Positions 45,501-56,552 of a stretch of 64,000 nucleotides of DNA are shown here, piece by piece. The number at the start of each line of letters is the position of its first letter. Positions within the stretch are counted from its first letter, which is position 1. The notes beneath the pieces are model-generated. The model saw only the letters and a program-made list of their open reading frames with translations. It had not been told where the DNA came from and made no database searches. The position numbers and the translations under genes were made by a program. This DNA is from Phlebotomus papatasi (Eukaryota; Arthropoda; Insecta; Diptera; Psychodidae): the NCBI RefSeq assembly GCF_024763615.1, contig NC_077222.1, positions 47,802,001-47,866,000 on the forward strand, given 5' to 3'.

Positions 45501-47445
45501 ATAACCGCGTCGATAAAACTGTTCTTGATGGCTGAAATGAATGGACACTATGCCTAGAATTCAACTCAAAATCTAATTCTCACACATTCCGTGTTACAAG
45601 CACTCCGAAAGTTTTCTTTATAGAATTTTAGCTATCATAAACTTATCTGGGTTTATCACTGGTTTTCCAACTTCTCCCCATCTTGGGGTGACAAAAACCA
45701 AAAACATGTTTTTTTTTTTAACTTAATTCAAAATTGGATTAGGTGATTTCGTTCCCTTTCGGATATGTTTTAGAGGTAGTTTTAGCTGAATCTTTTGTCG
45801 TTAAGATACCTCTGACCGGAAATATCGCCGTTTTGAATTATACAAGGTTGAAGGTCAATCACCTGGAGGACCTATTTTTCAACCCATTTGATCAAATTAG
45901 GATTTATGTGAAAGGTTTTGTAATTCCAAAACCGAGTGCATGGATCACAATCGATAATAATGAATCGGTAATGACCCCTCCTACATTGACCTTATTTCGA
46001 AAATAATCTCTGTCTTCAAAAATGAGGTTTTTCTAATTTTTCTCAAAATTTTGGATTAGACGATTTCGTTCATTTTCGGATATATTCTGGAGGTAGTTCA
46101 ACTGAACATTTCGACGTCGACAAGTTTAACCGGAAAAATCGCCGTCTTGAATTATACAAGGTCAAAGGTCAAATCGTGGGGGAAATTGCCGTTCAGCCTC
46201 AGTGGAAATTTTCGGAGGGAAGCTCCGTCCGGACGCGGCAACACAATCTGTGGAGTCTTCAACCCTAAGATCAAAAAACTCACTCTTCTACCAAAGCTTT
46301 CGATTCGACACGTTCCGTGTCTTCCTCAGTGGTCGAGTGATGTCAAAGATCACTGGGTTTCGTTATTTGGGGGATCTTACAGACTTGGCGGGAGGGTTTC
46401 AGGTCCAGGGTGCTCACACAAAGATCTCGGAGACACAGCACCAGACACTTTTCAATCATCAGGAGGTTGATGATTGATGACTGATGATTGAAGAGTGTCT
46501 GGCGCTGTGTCTCCGAGATCTTTGTGTGAGCACCCTGGACCTGAAACCCTCCGGCCAAGTCTGTAAGATCCCCCAAATAACGAAACCCAGTGATCTTTGA
46601 CATCACTAGATCACTGAGGAAGACACGGAGCGTGTCGAAAGCTCTGGTAGAAAAGTGAGTTTTTTGATCTTAGGGTTGAAAACTCCACAGATTGTGTTGC
46701 CGCGTCCGGACGGAGCTTCCCTCCGAAAATTTTCAAAGGTCAAAAATTAATAAAATTATCCCTTTCGTGATAATTTTTTTTTTTCAATTTTGAGATAGTT
46801 TTCTGAAGATTTATGAACTAATTTAAATCGATATTGAACTGATATGCGCCCAAAAACGCTAAGAAGATCAGTGACAATGCCTCGAACACTTTGCCACTCC
46901 TTTCTTTGGCCTCTTTCCGGACCGCAGCATATGCTGCAAGACAAATTCGCTATTTTTTTTATCAAAAATGTCTAAGCTCAGGAATTAATTGAGGTCCTAC
47001 AAAAAATATCTTATATTTGGACATCCTTATAGTTTTTAATCATGCACAAGAATCGGATTTTTATCAGTTCTGGTTAATTAAAAAAAACATTGTTTTTCAC
47101 TGAATATTCATAATGCTGCTTTGGGTACTCAGAGTCCCAAAAGAGACGAAAGAGTTAAAACCGATGTTAGCCTTAATTTTAATAATTTGAAGAATCTCCA
47201 AAACAATTTTTTGTAAAATATGTTCTTTTAATTTATCGCAGATTCAGCAACAGCAGAACAATGCGGGTCAATCGAGTTCGCATGATCATGGAAAGAGGGT
47301 TCGCCTTTCGGGACCAAGTGGGCATCCGCAGCAGAATACACAGATGAATCAACAGCAAGATTTCCATCATCAACAAACGCAGCAGCAGCAGATGATGTTT
47401 AACAATTCACAGCAGCAACAGAATAACTTCCAGCAGCGCTTCTGA
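39540..47445 (+). CDS. Cdk8: Cyclin-dependent kinase 8, Mediator kinase module (complete)
   Basis: With cyclin C, Med12 and Med13, Cdk8 forms the Mediator kinase module that phosphorylates transcription factors and the RNA polymerase II machinery. Exons: 39540-39743, 39832-40273, 40337-40550, 40607-40877, 47242-47445; phases agree, 444 residues. Seen: glycine loop GRGTYGHVY (28-36), catalytic Lys52, SMSACRE cyclin-binding helix (60-66), HRDLKPAN with Asp151, and the CDK8/19-specific DMG motif (173-175) instead of DFG, then [21 protein letters not shown]. The kinase region ends at ...MQDPYF. The C-terminal tail is Gln/Asn/His-rich and ends NNFQQRF. Alignment with human CDK8 is gap-free through residue 175 as far as I can recall. 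Introns 1-3 are under 90 bp; intron 4 is 6.4 kb and filled with transposons. Confidence 0.97.
41145..41282. mobile_element. Short palindromic MITE (AGGCSTCTACACATT ends), copy 1
   Basis: AGGCGTCTACACATTAGG at the left and CCAATGTGTAGAGGC at the right; inner arms CAATTTTCGTCAAAAATTG pair with CAATTTTTGACAAAAATTG. About 138 bp. The sister copy at 62969-63107 has clean TTA flanks. Confidence 0.75.
41347..41586. mobile_element. TTAA-flanked MITE (CTCTTTCCGGACCGC family), copy 1
   Basis: TTAA on both sides (41343-41346, 41587-41590). The left end has TTCCGGACAGCAGCATATGC. The right ends ...GCTGCTTTGGG...GACGAAAGAG. TTAA targets suggest piggyBac-type mobilisation. Other copies: 42573-43950 (interrupted) and 46911-47154. 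Confidence 0.7.
42215..42509 (+). repeat. Dispersed repeat, left part of the family at 55738-56170
   Basis: ACACTCTGTCCCGACATTATG, ATTATGCACATACAATTATGC and GGGAGTCAATTTGTGAAATC blocks recur in the same order at 55738. The right part of the same repeat (ACTTTTACTCCGCGC, TTTTTCGGTCCCGA, ACTGAGYGTAT) resumes at 44115-44255. So this copy has been split by about 1.6 kb of later insertions. Confidence 0.75.
42612..42726. repeat. Palindromic insertion (GCAACTGTGCTAACTGCAT arms)
   Basis: Left arm GCAACTGTGCTAACTGCAT then GTGTC...CATTCGTTG; right arm is its inverse, ending AGTTAGCACAGTTGC. About 110 bp, relatively GC-rich, absent from sister copies of the host element. Confidence 0.75.
42871..43872. 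mobile_element. 1-kb TTAA-flanked insertion
   Basis: Perfect TTAA on both sides (42867-42870, 43873-43876); the empty target ACTTAAAAAACATTG is seen in the copy at 41347-41586. Ends TGTTAGAACC and its imperfect inverse GTGCTAACA. Inside, 43160-43770 holds many TCTGCAGAT/TCTACAGAAT-type repeats. A 71-codon open frame near 42925-43140 has no recognised domain. TTAA fits piggyBac, but the ends are short. Confidence 0.7.
44726..44857. mobile_element. Harbinger-like MITE (GGGYCTTGACAGAC ends), copy 1
   Basis: About 132 bp with left end GGGCCTTGACAGACCTGAGG, inner GAGAGACGGCTTA / TAAGTCGTCTCTC arms, and TAA on both sides. The sister copy is 52645-52776. Confidence 0.65.
44885..45300 (-). repeat. 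Partial inverted relative of the 17.1-18.9 kb element
   Basis: GCGGTTTTCGGCAAAGGTTA here is the reverse complement of 18697-18718. CAAATTTTAGTGTGATATAGCTGG, ATATCTCCGGTTC and GACCC blocks of the same family follow. It has no ends of its own that I can define. Confidence 0.55.
45345..45662. mobile_element. Foldback element (CCAGTGATAARCCCAG ends)
   Basis: CCAGTGATAAGCCCAGATAA at the left is mirrored by TTATCTGGGTTTATCACTGG at the right. A second inner pair is CACGGAATGTGTGA / TCACACATTCCGTG. About 318 bp. Target duplication not clear. Confidence 0.75.
45735..46200. repeat. CTTCGGTGACC-family dispersed repeat, diverged copy
   Basis: Two tandem units of about 325 bp with TTAGGTGATTTCGTTC / TTAGACGATTTCGTTC, TTCGGATATGTTTTAGAGG, GACCGGAAATATCGCC and AAGGTCAATC blocks, related to 36300-36890. 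It continues after the foldback at 46205-46734 (AAAGGTCAAAAATTAAT). Confidence 0.65.
46205..46734. mobile_element. 530-bp near-perfect foldback
   Basis: Two arms of about 260 bp, almost perfectly complementary: AAATTTTCGGAGGGAAGCTC ... GGAGCTTCCCTCCGAAAATT, around a small loop near 46465-46480 with TTGATGATTGATGACTGATG. It is markedly more GC-rich than its surroundings. It interrupts the 45735 repeat within Cdk8 intron 4. Both strands show open frames of about 90-107 codons because the arms are mirror images. No protein domain is recognised. Confidence 0.8.
46911..47154. mobile_element. CTCTTTCCGGACCGC MITE, copy 3
   Basis: Intact copy, about 244 bp: CTCTTTCCGGACCGCAGCAT at the left and GACGAAAGAG followed by TTAA at the right. 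The left flank (GGC) has lost TTAA. It ends only 87 bp before Cdk8 exon 5. Confidence 0.7.
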
Positions 47446-48820
47446 ATTGAGTCTTGAGGGTCCTGGCGTGAGTGAATTAGGAATCTCGAAGAGTATAAAA
47501 AATATTTTTTTTTTTTAATATATTCTTCAGTTTTTATTTCATTCAGTAATAATTGATTTAGTTTACTTTTATAATGTAAGACTTGCACTCCGACACCAAT
47601 TTAAATTTTACATAAATTGCATTCACCCAAAAATGTACGAAACACATAGGACTTGTCCAGCATTGATTCTTCCTCTGTTTACAATGTGTCCTGGAATTTT
47701 CTTTATTCTTTTTTTTATGTTTACTATAGGGATTGTATTCTCTTTTGCTCATTATGTTGGTGGTTGGTAGAAGAGGATGATTCTCACTTCAATTTTCGTT
47801 TTAGCTATTTTTTCTATAAGATTTCTTTTTTTTTTTTTAAATGTATTTGTAGCTCGAAATTACATTCAGTCACAGCCACCACTTTTTTCATCTTTTTTTT
47901 TTATTTATGAGAAATTTTTTGTAGGACAGAAAAACTGAAAAATTGTAAATTTTTTATAAGAGACGCAAATTGGAAAGAAATAATAATAATTAATAATAAA
48001 ATGATATACAATGACATTTGTGGCTTTTTTTCTATATTTTATGTTGTTTGAAAATGAGATGTATTTTTTTTCTAATATTTACTCATTCAATCCTATTTGT
48101 TTAAAATTCACTTTTCTATTTTATCTTAATATTTTGTTTAAAAATAAGTATTTTGGTAGCGCAATGACAACTGATAACTGGCAAAATTCCTACATATTCA
48201 TCATTTCCTTTTGAAATCCTGTCTAACTTATTGACATCCTTGTTTCGTTTTCTTTTTCTATAGCAATCTTTTTGCACTATTGAGATTTGAAGGAAAACAG
48301 CAAAGAAAATTAAAACAATCATGAATTAAATGCAAAGTGATGTTTTGGATATTTTCTTTCTATCTCTTCTCTCTGTGATCTACAACTTTTCCCCCAGTGT
48401 CTCCTGTCCATCCCAATTTTCCCATGCATTATTTTTAATGCTGGCCAAATAAAGAGAAAAAAAAGAGACCCTTATGACCAAAACAAAGTCAAGAGGAGAA
48501 AATTTAGAGGAGGATGGACAGAAAAATATTCAACAATAAAAATATTCATTGAATTGAAAACGTGACGAGGGTGAAACCTTTTTCTTCCTTTATTATACTC
48601 TTCTATTTTTTCTTTTTACTTTACGAAATATGAAGAATGAGATTATTGCTAAGAATATGTTCTATACAGAAGTTCACTTCACACTACATTTAACAAGTAC
48701 GTCTTCTTCTTTTTTTTTTGTTCTATTTGGATATTATTCAAAAATTGGACCCATGCACACTCTTATTCATTCTTTTACAATACTTTTTATCTTTATCTTT
48801 GATGGGAGTTGAACAATAAA
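47446..48820 (+). other. Cdk8 3' UTR with several candidate poly(A) signals
   Basis: T-rich sequence after the stop codon. AATAAA occurs at 47995-48000, 48448-48453 and 48815-48820, so alternative 3' ends are possible. No reading frame here resembles a gene. Confidence 0.5.
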
Positions 48821-49105
48821 GATGCTTGTTTGTCTTTTTTACTTAACTTAAATGAACTCATGAGGTATCAAAAGGGTTAGTATATATTCATGATATAAAC
48901 TAATTTTTTTAACCCTCAATTGCCCTTCTAATACAATTTTTAATAAGTAATTTTATATCATTGTATTTTTAAAAATGTCTGGGTTTTGCAGTTAATAAAA
49001 ATATAGTTTAAAAGTTCAGCTTTTACTATTAGTATTCTGAATTTGTTGTAGGCCTTTACAGTATCAGACTCAAACTGTAATTTCTCTTCCGACGCCATTA
49101 TAGTA

Positions 49106-49317
49106 CAGTAGACTCTCGCTCAATCGGGCGAAAAATGTTGACAATTTTCACGTTTATTTATGAAGCAAATTTGCTCAAATTCGCTGTAGTTCCTCTTATT
49201 TTATCATGATTCTTTATAATTGAGCGCCTTTCAATTTACAATGACTTTGACGCCCAAATCTATCGATAATTTGAATGACATTTCCCCCTATATGCCCGAT
49301 TGAGGGAGAGTCTACTG
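49106..49317. mobile_element. pogo-like MITE, copy 1
   Basis: Ends CAGTAGACTCTCGCTCAATC and the inverse GATTGAGGGAGAGTCTACTG, TA on both sides (49104-49105, 49318-49319). CAGTAGA-CTCG-type termini with TA targets are typical of pogo/Tigger elements. 212 bp, non-coding. Confidence 0.8.
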
Positions 49318-50154
49318 TACATCAGCCAAAGATATTAATTATAAAAAATATCTTTGAATATAACGTAAACGCTCCCCGTGAATTACCAGGAGTTGTCTGC
49401 AAGTTTTCATGAGTTCTCAAGGTTTCTTAGATTTTTTTTCCATGAGGTTCCAACAGTTACCCGACAATGAGTAGTCCTTTAAAAGATTTATAAAAAAAAA
49501 TATTGGAAGCAGGAGGATGATATTTTTTTTGGAAGCAATGCATACATTTTTCTCATTAATTGGAATGCTTATTCTTCTCACTGATATAAGGATAAAAGAT
49601 AGACAATTCAGGACAATAATAGTCCTAATGATTAAAACACATTCCAAGTATTTTTGCGATTTACTGTCTCATCTGTGAGAGGTAGTATGAGAGCATGTTG
49701 ATTGTTTGGTCTCTTCCAAGGGGTAGTTAATTGGCTTTTATAGTGAAGCATGAGCACCAAATCGACTAATCGGCGCTAATATTTTGTCAAAAATTGCTAA
49801 ATCGGCACAATCTTTGTAGAAATCGACAAATTGGTACGATTATTAGGGTAAATTAAGCTAATTCAAAACCTGCTCCAAATGGAAATTTTTCGCTACTCCA
49901 AATGGAAACGCCATTGTTTTCATGATAAATACAGTACTAAATAATTATATTTATATATTTTCTATACCACAGTTTCATTATTTAGTTAATTTTGCTCCAA
50001 ATAAAGCGAAACTCCATTCATATTCACAAATTTTCATTTGTTAATTTCTCAGAAAAATTAAAAGTGTACCTTTTGACCATCGAATTTTTCATCGATCGAT
50101 CATGTTTTCCAATGAAAAATACAATGAGGTGACTGTTGTTTATTCGTTTTGTTT

Positions 50155-50312
50155 AATGACCAGCGCAAAATAACTATTGTGTGTAAACATGTTTTCAAAA
50201 TTTTATACAAGAGTGAGAAAGATGACTAGATCTATATCTCATTTACTCTCAATGAAATGTCAAAAACATGTTTACTAAACAAAAGGTATTATGGATATTA
50301 TGCATTGGGCAT
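50155..50312. mobile_element. GCCCAACGCACAATAAC-type MITE
   Basis: Inverted ends around CCAGCGCAAAATAACTA and the GCATTGGGCATAA right end, with inner TGTAAACATGTTTTCAAAAT and CAATGAAATGTCAAAAACATG blocks as at 33080-33586. Confidence 0.7.
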
Positions 50313-50894
50313 AACACTTATGTCATATTTCTGGCTAATTTTAGTTAAATTAAATGTTAATCTTTATTGTTAACGGTACGTGAAGTTTTCAAATGAAATA
50401 ATTGGCTATTTCGTGAACAGAAAGGGTTTTTCTGAAGTGTCTGCAAATGCTTCAATAGGAAACCCCGGAAATATGATTTTTTTGGAGAGATTTTCTTATT
50501 GTTTTAGATGGGAATGGAGAAAAGACCAGGGATAAGAATAAATCCTGCACTCAGGAGCAACTCAACAAGGTTTTGGAAGCCTTTCGTCGCGGTTTTAGTT
50601 ACACTGTTTGCCTCTAATTAGAAACTTTCCCTTGTCTCCATTTGGATTAATATGTTTCCAATAGAAGCATTTTACGCTCGCGTATTTTACTTGTATTTAA
50701 GAAGTTTTCATATTATATCTAAAGAATTTTCACTAAACAGTAACATTCTAGAAGAGTTAAGGAGCAAATTTATGTAATTCTCTTAATAAAAAATATGAAC
50801 TTAATGTGTAATAAATCTTCTGTCAAAGTTAAAGCGTCTGGAAATGGTTTTGAATTAGGACATTTACCCTACAAAGTATTAGCAGGTAAGCACG

Positions 50895-51600
50895 ATTTTG
50901 TAAAGATCGACAGATCGGTGCGATCTCAGATCGGAAACGATATTTTCAAAAGAGAGGTAGATCGACACGATCATTAAGGTATCATCTTTGCAGAAGTCAA
51001 GAGATCGGCACGATTTTTGTATCGATCGACGTATTAGAACGACGTTTGCAAGTTTGTCATACTAGTCCGATCTTTGCAGAACATCTAAGTATGATTTTTG
51101 CAGAGAACTGCGGATCAAAAAGATGTTTCTAAAAGAACGGTATGATCAACACGATTATTAGGCAAATATTGACAGATCGGCACATCTTTGCAAAAGTCGA
51201 CAGAATAGTACGATTTTTGTATCGGTCGACGGATTAGAACGATTTGTGCAAAAGATTGGCAGACCGGTACGATCTTTGCAGAACACCTAAGTATGATTTT
51301 TGTATATATCTACGGATCGAAAAGATCTTTCTAAATAAGCGTTAGATCAACACGATCATTAGGCAAAGATTGACAGATCGGCATACTTTTCTAGAAGTCG
51401 ACAGATTGGTCCGATTTTTGTATCGGTTGAGTAATTATAACGATCTTTGCAAAAAATTGTCATACTGGTACGATCTTTGCAGAACACCCAAATATGATTT
51501 TTGTAGTGATCGACGGATCAAAAAGATCTTTCTAAAAGAGCGATACATCAACACGATCATTAGGCAAAGATCGACAGATTAGCACACCTTTTTAGAAATA
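50895..51600. repeat. Tandem array, ~200-bp unit made of GATCGACAGATCGG sub-repeats
   Basis: The block CAGAACAYCYAARTATGATT recurs at about 51077, 51278 and 51478, a period of 200-201 bp. Each unit contains several GATCGACRGATCGGCACGATC-type sub-motifs about 30-45 bp apart. A short outlying fragment lies at 49765-49850. Copies are diverged. Confidence 0.8.
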
Positions 51601-52644
51601 GACAGAAAAAAAAATTTTGAAAAAAAATCGACAAATTGAAATAAAATTTTAGACATCAACGAATCGAAATGATCTTTCTGGAGATCAACTGATTTTGCGA
51701 AAGATCTCTAGTCAATCACGACTGTCAAATTACTGATCTTTCAGTGTAATACAATATCATCTCTGTAACGAAATAGGTAAAAATGGAAACATTGTAAGTC
51801 ACGTTCTTGAATTAGATTATATAATTTTTAGTCAGGAAAAAGTGCACAATTGTCCTGAACTCCTGAACTCTTCCCTACTCCCCTAAATACTTATTGTTAA
51901 TATTGAAGGATGCAATACTGTAAGGCCAAAAAAAAACTCAAGATGAAGACTATTACCTTGAGATTATGTAGGTCTAGTTAATTCTAAACATCTTTATTAT
52001 CAGATAAAGATTTTTATTTACACAGATAAATACAAATTGTCTTTAAAAAAAAAAAACCTGAAACTCAGGTTTTTTCGATTTTTATTTTGGAGCTTTAAAA
52101 TTATCTAATATCTTGACAAAAAGATATTAAGAATTGACCTACTAACCCAAGAAATCTCAAAATTTGTAGTTTTATAATATTGTAATAAATTAATTTGGAA
52201 CTCTTGCCTAAAAAGTCCGATACGTTCATCTTGCTAAATATCCTAGTATTGCAAAAATTACATAACTAAACTAACTTAGAGAGCAATTGAGGGTTAAAAT
52301 ATTGTTTAATTTCAGAGATTAATTCTGCATTTAATGTTTTAGAATGGATTTTCAATTAAAATGCTCTGTACAACAGTGATTTTTTCACGCAAATTTATTC
52401 CCATTTTTTGGTACTTAAAGTTATTATAGTTTTGAATTTTACTAAAGTGATTTAATTATTTGTACTGATAAAATCCAAATACAAGGAATTTAAATAGGCA
52501 AACTTGGCTAGAACTAGGAATCTAATTAGGAAAAATCTCAATTTTCATCAACTTTATACTGAAACTGCTGCAATACCGAAAGTCTTTTTGCATCTTCAAC
52601 AAATGTTAAATTTCATTTATAGAAATAACTATTTATCTATGTTA
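51601..52644. other. Intergenic, no feature recognised
   Basis: AT-rich DNA between the tandem array and the next MITE; a short AAAAAACCTGAAACTCAGGTTTTTT-like hairpin (about 52043-52076) is the only structure noted. Confidence 0.4.
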
Positions 52645-52776
52645 GGGTCTTGACAGACTTGAGGATTAGCCGAGAGACGGCTTAGCGTAATTATATTCGA
52701 AATAATGGTTAAACCACATTGCTATAATTTTCCACTAAGTTGTCTCTCGGCTTAAGTCGTAAGTGTGTCAAGGACC
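52645..52776. mobile_element. Harbinger-like MITE (GGGYCTTGACAGAC ends), copy 2
   Basis: GGGTCTTGACAGACTTGAGG and GTGTGTCAAGGACC ends, with TTA on both sides (52642-52644, 52777-52779). Inner CCGAGAGACGGCTTA / AAGTTGTCTCTCGGCTTAA arms. 132 bp. Confidence 0.8.
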
Positions 52777-53984
52777 TTATTGTGAGTTCATAATTTTTCA
52801 AATTAATTTCAAGCAATTAATCAAAGGATAAATATATTTTCCAATTTCAGATTTTGTGATTATTTATCGGATCCATCATTCAAAAGTATTATCGATTTTA
52901 ATGAAAAAAAATCATGGACATTGATTTTACAACGTAAAAAATCTATCTTGTTTTCATACTAAAATATTTTTATTTATAAGACAAACTTTCATCCCAGAAC
53001 ATCTTACTTTAATTTTAAGGAACACATCAAACTTTAATAGAAATATCTTCACTGAAATATTGTCTTTTTTTGAATGAAAAATATTATCTGAACGCCAACG
53101 CTAAGTATTCGATAAATCAGAAGTGTTTATCACAGAAAACAATCGTAATTCGTTAGAATTCTTAGAAAAGGTTTCAACGTTTAATCAACAATAATAATTG
53201 AGGATGTTTCTTGAATTAGATTTCGAGTTCAATAAATATTTTCAGAGGTCAAGGTAAATAAACATGCCTATTTATTTATCCCTCATTATCTTTTCGGAAA
53301 AAATTGTTCATTTAAAATATAAGTACTTCAGAAAATATTTAAGATAATTGGAGCTGAATTTTACAAGAAAGTTTTACAACACGAATCTTAATATATTTAA
53401 CGTTACACTTCAATTCAAAGACTAATCTTTAATCCTTGAAAATCCGAGTTAACTTTTGAAGACTAATTCACAGTCAACGACAAAGATCTTTAATATTAGG
53501 TTGTAAAATTTTTTAGTGTATAAAATGCAATAGCTCTAAAGTAATAGTGTTAAAATGGAATATCAAACTCTTTCAAAGTTTCTTTAATTTTAAATCTCAT
53601 AACCGTAAACTTTTTTTAAATTGTAAAAATGAAAAATTAAAACTATATTGCAAAATATTCTGCAAAAACTGTAAAAATCATAAATTTCGGTTGGGAAAGC
53701 TTTAATTTTGACATTATTGCCTCCGATAGATAAAATAGATAAAAGATTTAGATCGATAAAATTCCCATTCTTTTGGACTTAAAATTGGACTGAACTAAAT
53801 TGAATTTATTGTGATGGTTAAAGGAAGAAGAAGAGTGCGAAAAAGTGAGATAGACATATGCAAAGTCTGTCAGCAAGAGAGGGATTAGAATTTCGATTTC
53901 ATGAAATTTTCCTGATCTAAAAGGTGTGCCGGAGCCATAAATATTAAACTCAAAGCATTAAATATTATTCATATATGAATAATA
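52777..53984. other. Intergenic, no feature recognised
   Basis: AT-rich; no exon, RNA gene or element ends found. Confidence 0.4.
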
Positions 53985-54165
53985 GAGGGAACTGGGGCAC
54001 CTTTGAAATTTGGATTTTTCACTTATTTATAAATAAAATTGAGCCTTATCGTGATATAATTTAGCTTCACAAACAGATTGAAAAGCTACGTTATATCATG
54101 ATAAGGCTCAATTTTAATTAAAAATAGGTGAAAATCCCAATTTCAAAGGTGCCCCACTTCCCTCT
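53985..54165. mobile_element. TA-flanked TIR MITE, relative of 2803-3015
   Basis: GAGGGAACTGGGGCACCTTT and AAAGGTGCCCCACTTCCCTC ends, TA on both sides, with interior TTATCGTGATATAATTTAGC shared with the 2.8 kb copy. 181 bp. Confidence 0.8.
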
Positions 54166-54724
54166 ATATTGAAGCCAATTAAATAATTTTGTCCCATTGC
54201 ATCTTCTTTATCCAAAGCTTTGAATTCTTCGAATGCTTCGGACAATAATAAGCTATGATAAAGTCACAGGACATAATGAAACTTTAATATATTAAATCCC
54301 ATAAAATATTTAAGCAAGATCGTTTTTCTGATTGGCCTAAATTTGAAAACATTCAAATATAATCCAAAACAGATAAAACGATGGGATTCAAATATTTTAT
54401 TGAATTGAATATTCTTTTACATCTGCCTAATGTTTAGTGCTTTAACATTTAAGCTATTTATATTCCAAAGAATATTAACATTTCATTACTTTAAAATTAA
54501 AATGTCCTTTAAATTAGTTTATAAATTAAAGAAAATTTAAAGGCGTTTGACATAATATTTAATCTCAGACATTTAATAAGACATTTTTGTAATTTTGTCG
54601 TAAAAATAATTTAAAAAAAAAAAACAATATTGAGATTTTAAAATTAAAGATCTTTATTGGAGAAGAGGAATCAGTCGAAGGTAGACTAATTTTTAAACTT
54701 TAAGATCTTTTCAATGGGTTTTAT

Positions 54725-55140
54725 TGTGAGTGGCAAAATCGCAAAATCTCGCGATTTCTTGCACGATTGTCGCAAGATCACCCGTTTTCTTGCACAAAGT
54801 TCGCAAGATCACAATACACTGGGGTCTCCAATATTCGGGTGATTGGGGCTGAAAATGACAGATAAAAACCATGCGAGGGTATTTTTTTTCTTATGTATTT
54901 GACAGCTGTCATCTGAATCGGAAAGCTCTGCGTGAAACAGTTATTGTTAAATTGCTTGATTTTCTGCACAGATTGCGACATCACGCGATGTTTACCCAGA
55001 TATCGCAAGATTCTTTACAAAAACATCACAAGATCATAAAGTTTTTGCGCATAGATCAAGTGATTTTTTGCACAAAAACCGCAAGATCGCTCAATTTTTA
55101 CGAAATATCGCAAGATCGCTCGGTTTTTGTACAGCACTAG
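54725..55140. repeat. Degenerate CGCAAGATC short repeats
   Basis: CGCAAGATC or close variants occur about ten times at roughly 25-35 bp spacing between 54725 and 55130, with TTTTTGCACAAA between them. The run is interrupted at about 54815-54950 by unrelated DNA. Confidence 0.65.
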
Positions 55141-55274
55141 ATTGGAACATGAAAAATTGAATTGACATTTCGCTGATTGCGTTATCGTATTTGCATTTTC
55201 CTTTGTGTCAACTTTCACACAAAAGACGATCTCTGTATTGCAGCATGTACCAAATGCAGATGCTAAACGAGATA

Positions 55275-55508
55275 CAGTAGACTTTCGCTCAATCGGCTCT
55301 TCTTTATTCGGACGAAAAATTTTGTTGACAATTTTCAGTTTAATTTGAAGCAAATTTGCCCAAATTCACTGTAATTTCTCTTATTTTATTGTGATTCTTT
55401 ATAATTGAGCCCTTTTTGTCGCCCAATGACAATGACTTTGACGCCCAAATCTCTCGATTATTTAGATGACATTTTGCCCCAAATGCTCAATTGAGAGAGA
55501 GGCTACTG
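55275..55508. mobile_element. pogo-like MITE, copy 2
   Basis: CAGTAGACTTTCGCTCAATC and GAGAGAGGCTACTG ends, TA on both sides, interior colinear with 49106-49317 (TTGACAATTTTCA, AATGACTTTGACGCCCAAAT). Confidence 0.8.
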
Positions 55509-55737
55509 TACGACAACAATTGATGCAACTTACGATGTCACCCTTGAGTTTATCTCTTAATCGAGGGAAATCCTCAAAATAGATAATAATTTACTTTACT
55601 TACAATAGGGCTGGATGGGGTAGTTTTACACATGCATTACTTTCGAAAATACATATTTTTGAGACAATTCATAACTATCCAAAAACTGTGCTGCGTGTAC
55701 CTATTTAGATAGCAAATACTGAATAGAAAATAACGAG

Positions 55738-56170
55738 GTACACTCTGTCCCGGCATTATGTACTTCGGGATTATGCACCTGATGGAATTATGCACATACA
55801 ATTATGCAAGTTTGCCTACCCTTGGGAGTCAATTTATGAAATCATTTTGAAATACGCCTGAATGTATACTTTATGTTGCGACACAGGAAATTTGAAAACA
55901 TTTTGCTACTTTTTCAGAATAAAATTTCAATTTCTTTTATTAGGGTAAATTTTTTTAAGTATTCTAACCATTATTTATTGAAGAACTCTGGCCAAACTGT
56001 TTTGTAATGCACTTCTATTAAATAGTTGAATTTTTTGTTTTGAGTACTTTTACTCCGCGTGAAATTCGTTCTACGGCCGATTTATTTTTTCGCGCGTTTT
56101 TTTCGGTCCCGAAAATGTGCATTCCTGGGACTGAGCGTATGGTTTATTTCAATATAGTACATAATCGTTT
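55738..56170 (+). repeat. Uninterrupted copy of the 42.2 kb repeat
   Basis: CACTCTGTCCCGGCATTATG through ACTTTTACTCCGCGTGAAAT to TTTCGGTCCCGAAAATG. Serves as the reference that reveals the insertions at 42510-44098. Confidence 0.75.
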
Positions 56171-56229
56171 GGCAAATAGAGTTTAGCTGGAAAAAAATCA
56201 GCTGTGTGAACTGCCCCACCCTCCCCTAA

Positions 56230-56490
56230 TCATAGTAATAATAACAATGCTGGCACAATATTCCATGAAAGAACTAGGCCTTCCCGCAAAGGGATTTCTA
56301 GATACGCATTATTATTTTTTCTCATACGGGATGAGGCTGTCAGTCCAATGTCCCGTGTAATCGAGTGAAGCTCACTGGATGCAATCTGAACACCCTTAAT
56401 ACCAGAAAAAAATTCATGATGACCTAAATGGGATTCGAACCCGAGACACTTGCATCATAGTACTCTACCACTTAACCCATTGAGTGCCTT
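56230..56490 (-). mobile_element. tRNA-derived SINE
   Basis: On the minus strand a tRNA-like head has an A box (GGGTTAAGTGG, 56478-56468) and a perfect B box (GGTTCGAATCC, 56441-56431) about 27 nt apart. A tRNA-unrelated body follows, ending with CCTAGTTCTTTCATGGAATA and TTGTGCCAGC then a (TTA)n-like tail. The head cannot fold a full acceptor stem, so it is not a tRNA gene. Such heads and GTTGTGCCA-type tails occur in dipteran SINEs as I recall. Flanking duplications were not resolved. Confidence 0.65.
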
Positions 56491-56552
56491 AAATTAAAAA
56501 ATCTTGAGTAACTTAAAATCACATTAAGAATTTCACTGTAGCATTTTTACTA

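Noticed and set aside
46147..46606. Mirrored open frames in the 46.2-46.7 kb palindrome
   Set aside because: Both strands are open because the arms are inverted copies. No known domain.
50895..51600. CRISPR-like array
   Set aside because: Repeats are diverged and contiguous, with no unique spacers, in a eukaryotic genome. It is an ordinary tandem repeat.
56420..56490. A second tRNA gene (anticodon TGC-like)
   Set aside because: A and B boxes are present but acceptor and anticodon stems do not pair. It is the head of a SINE.
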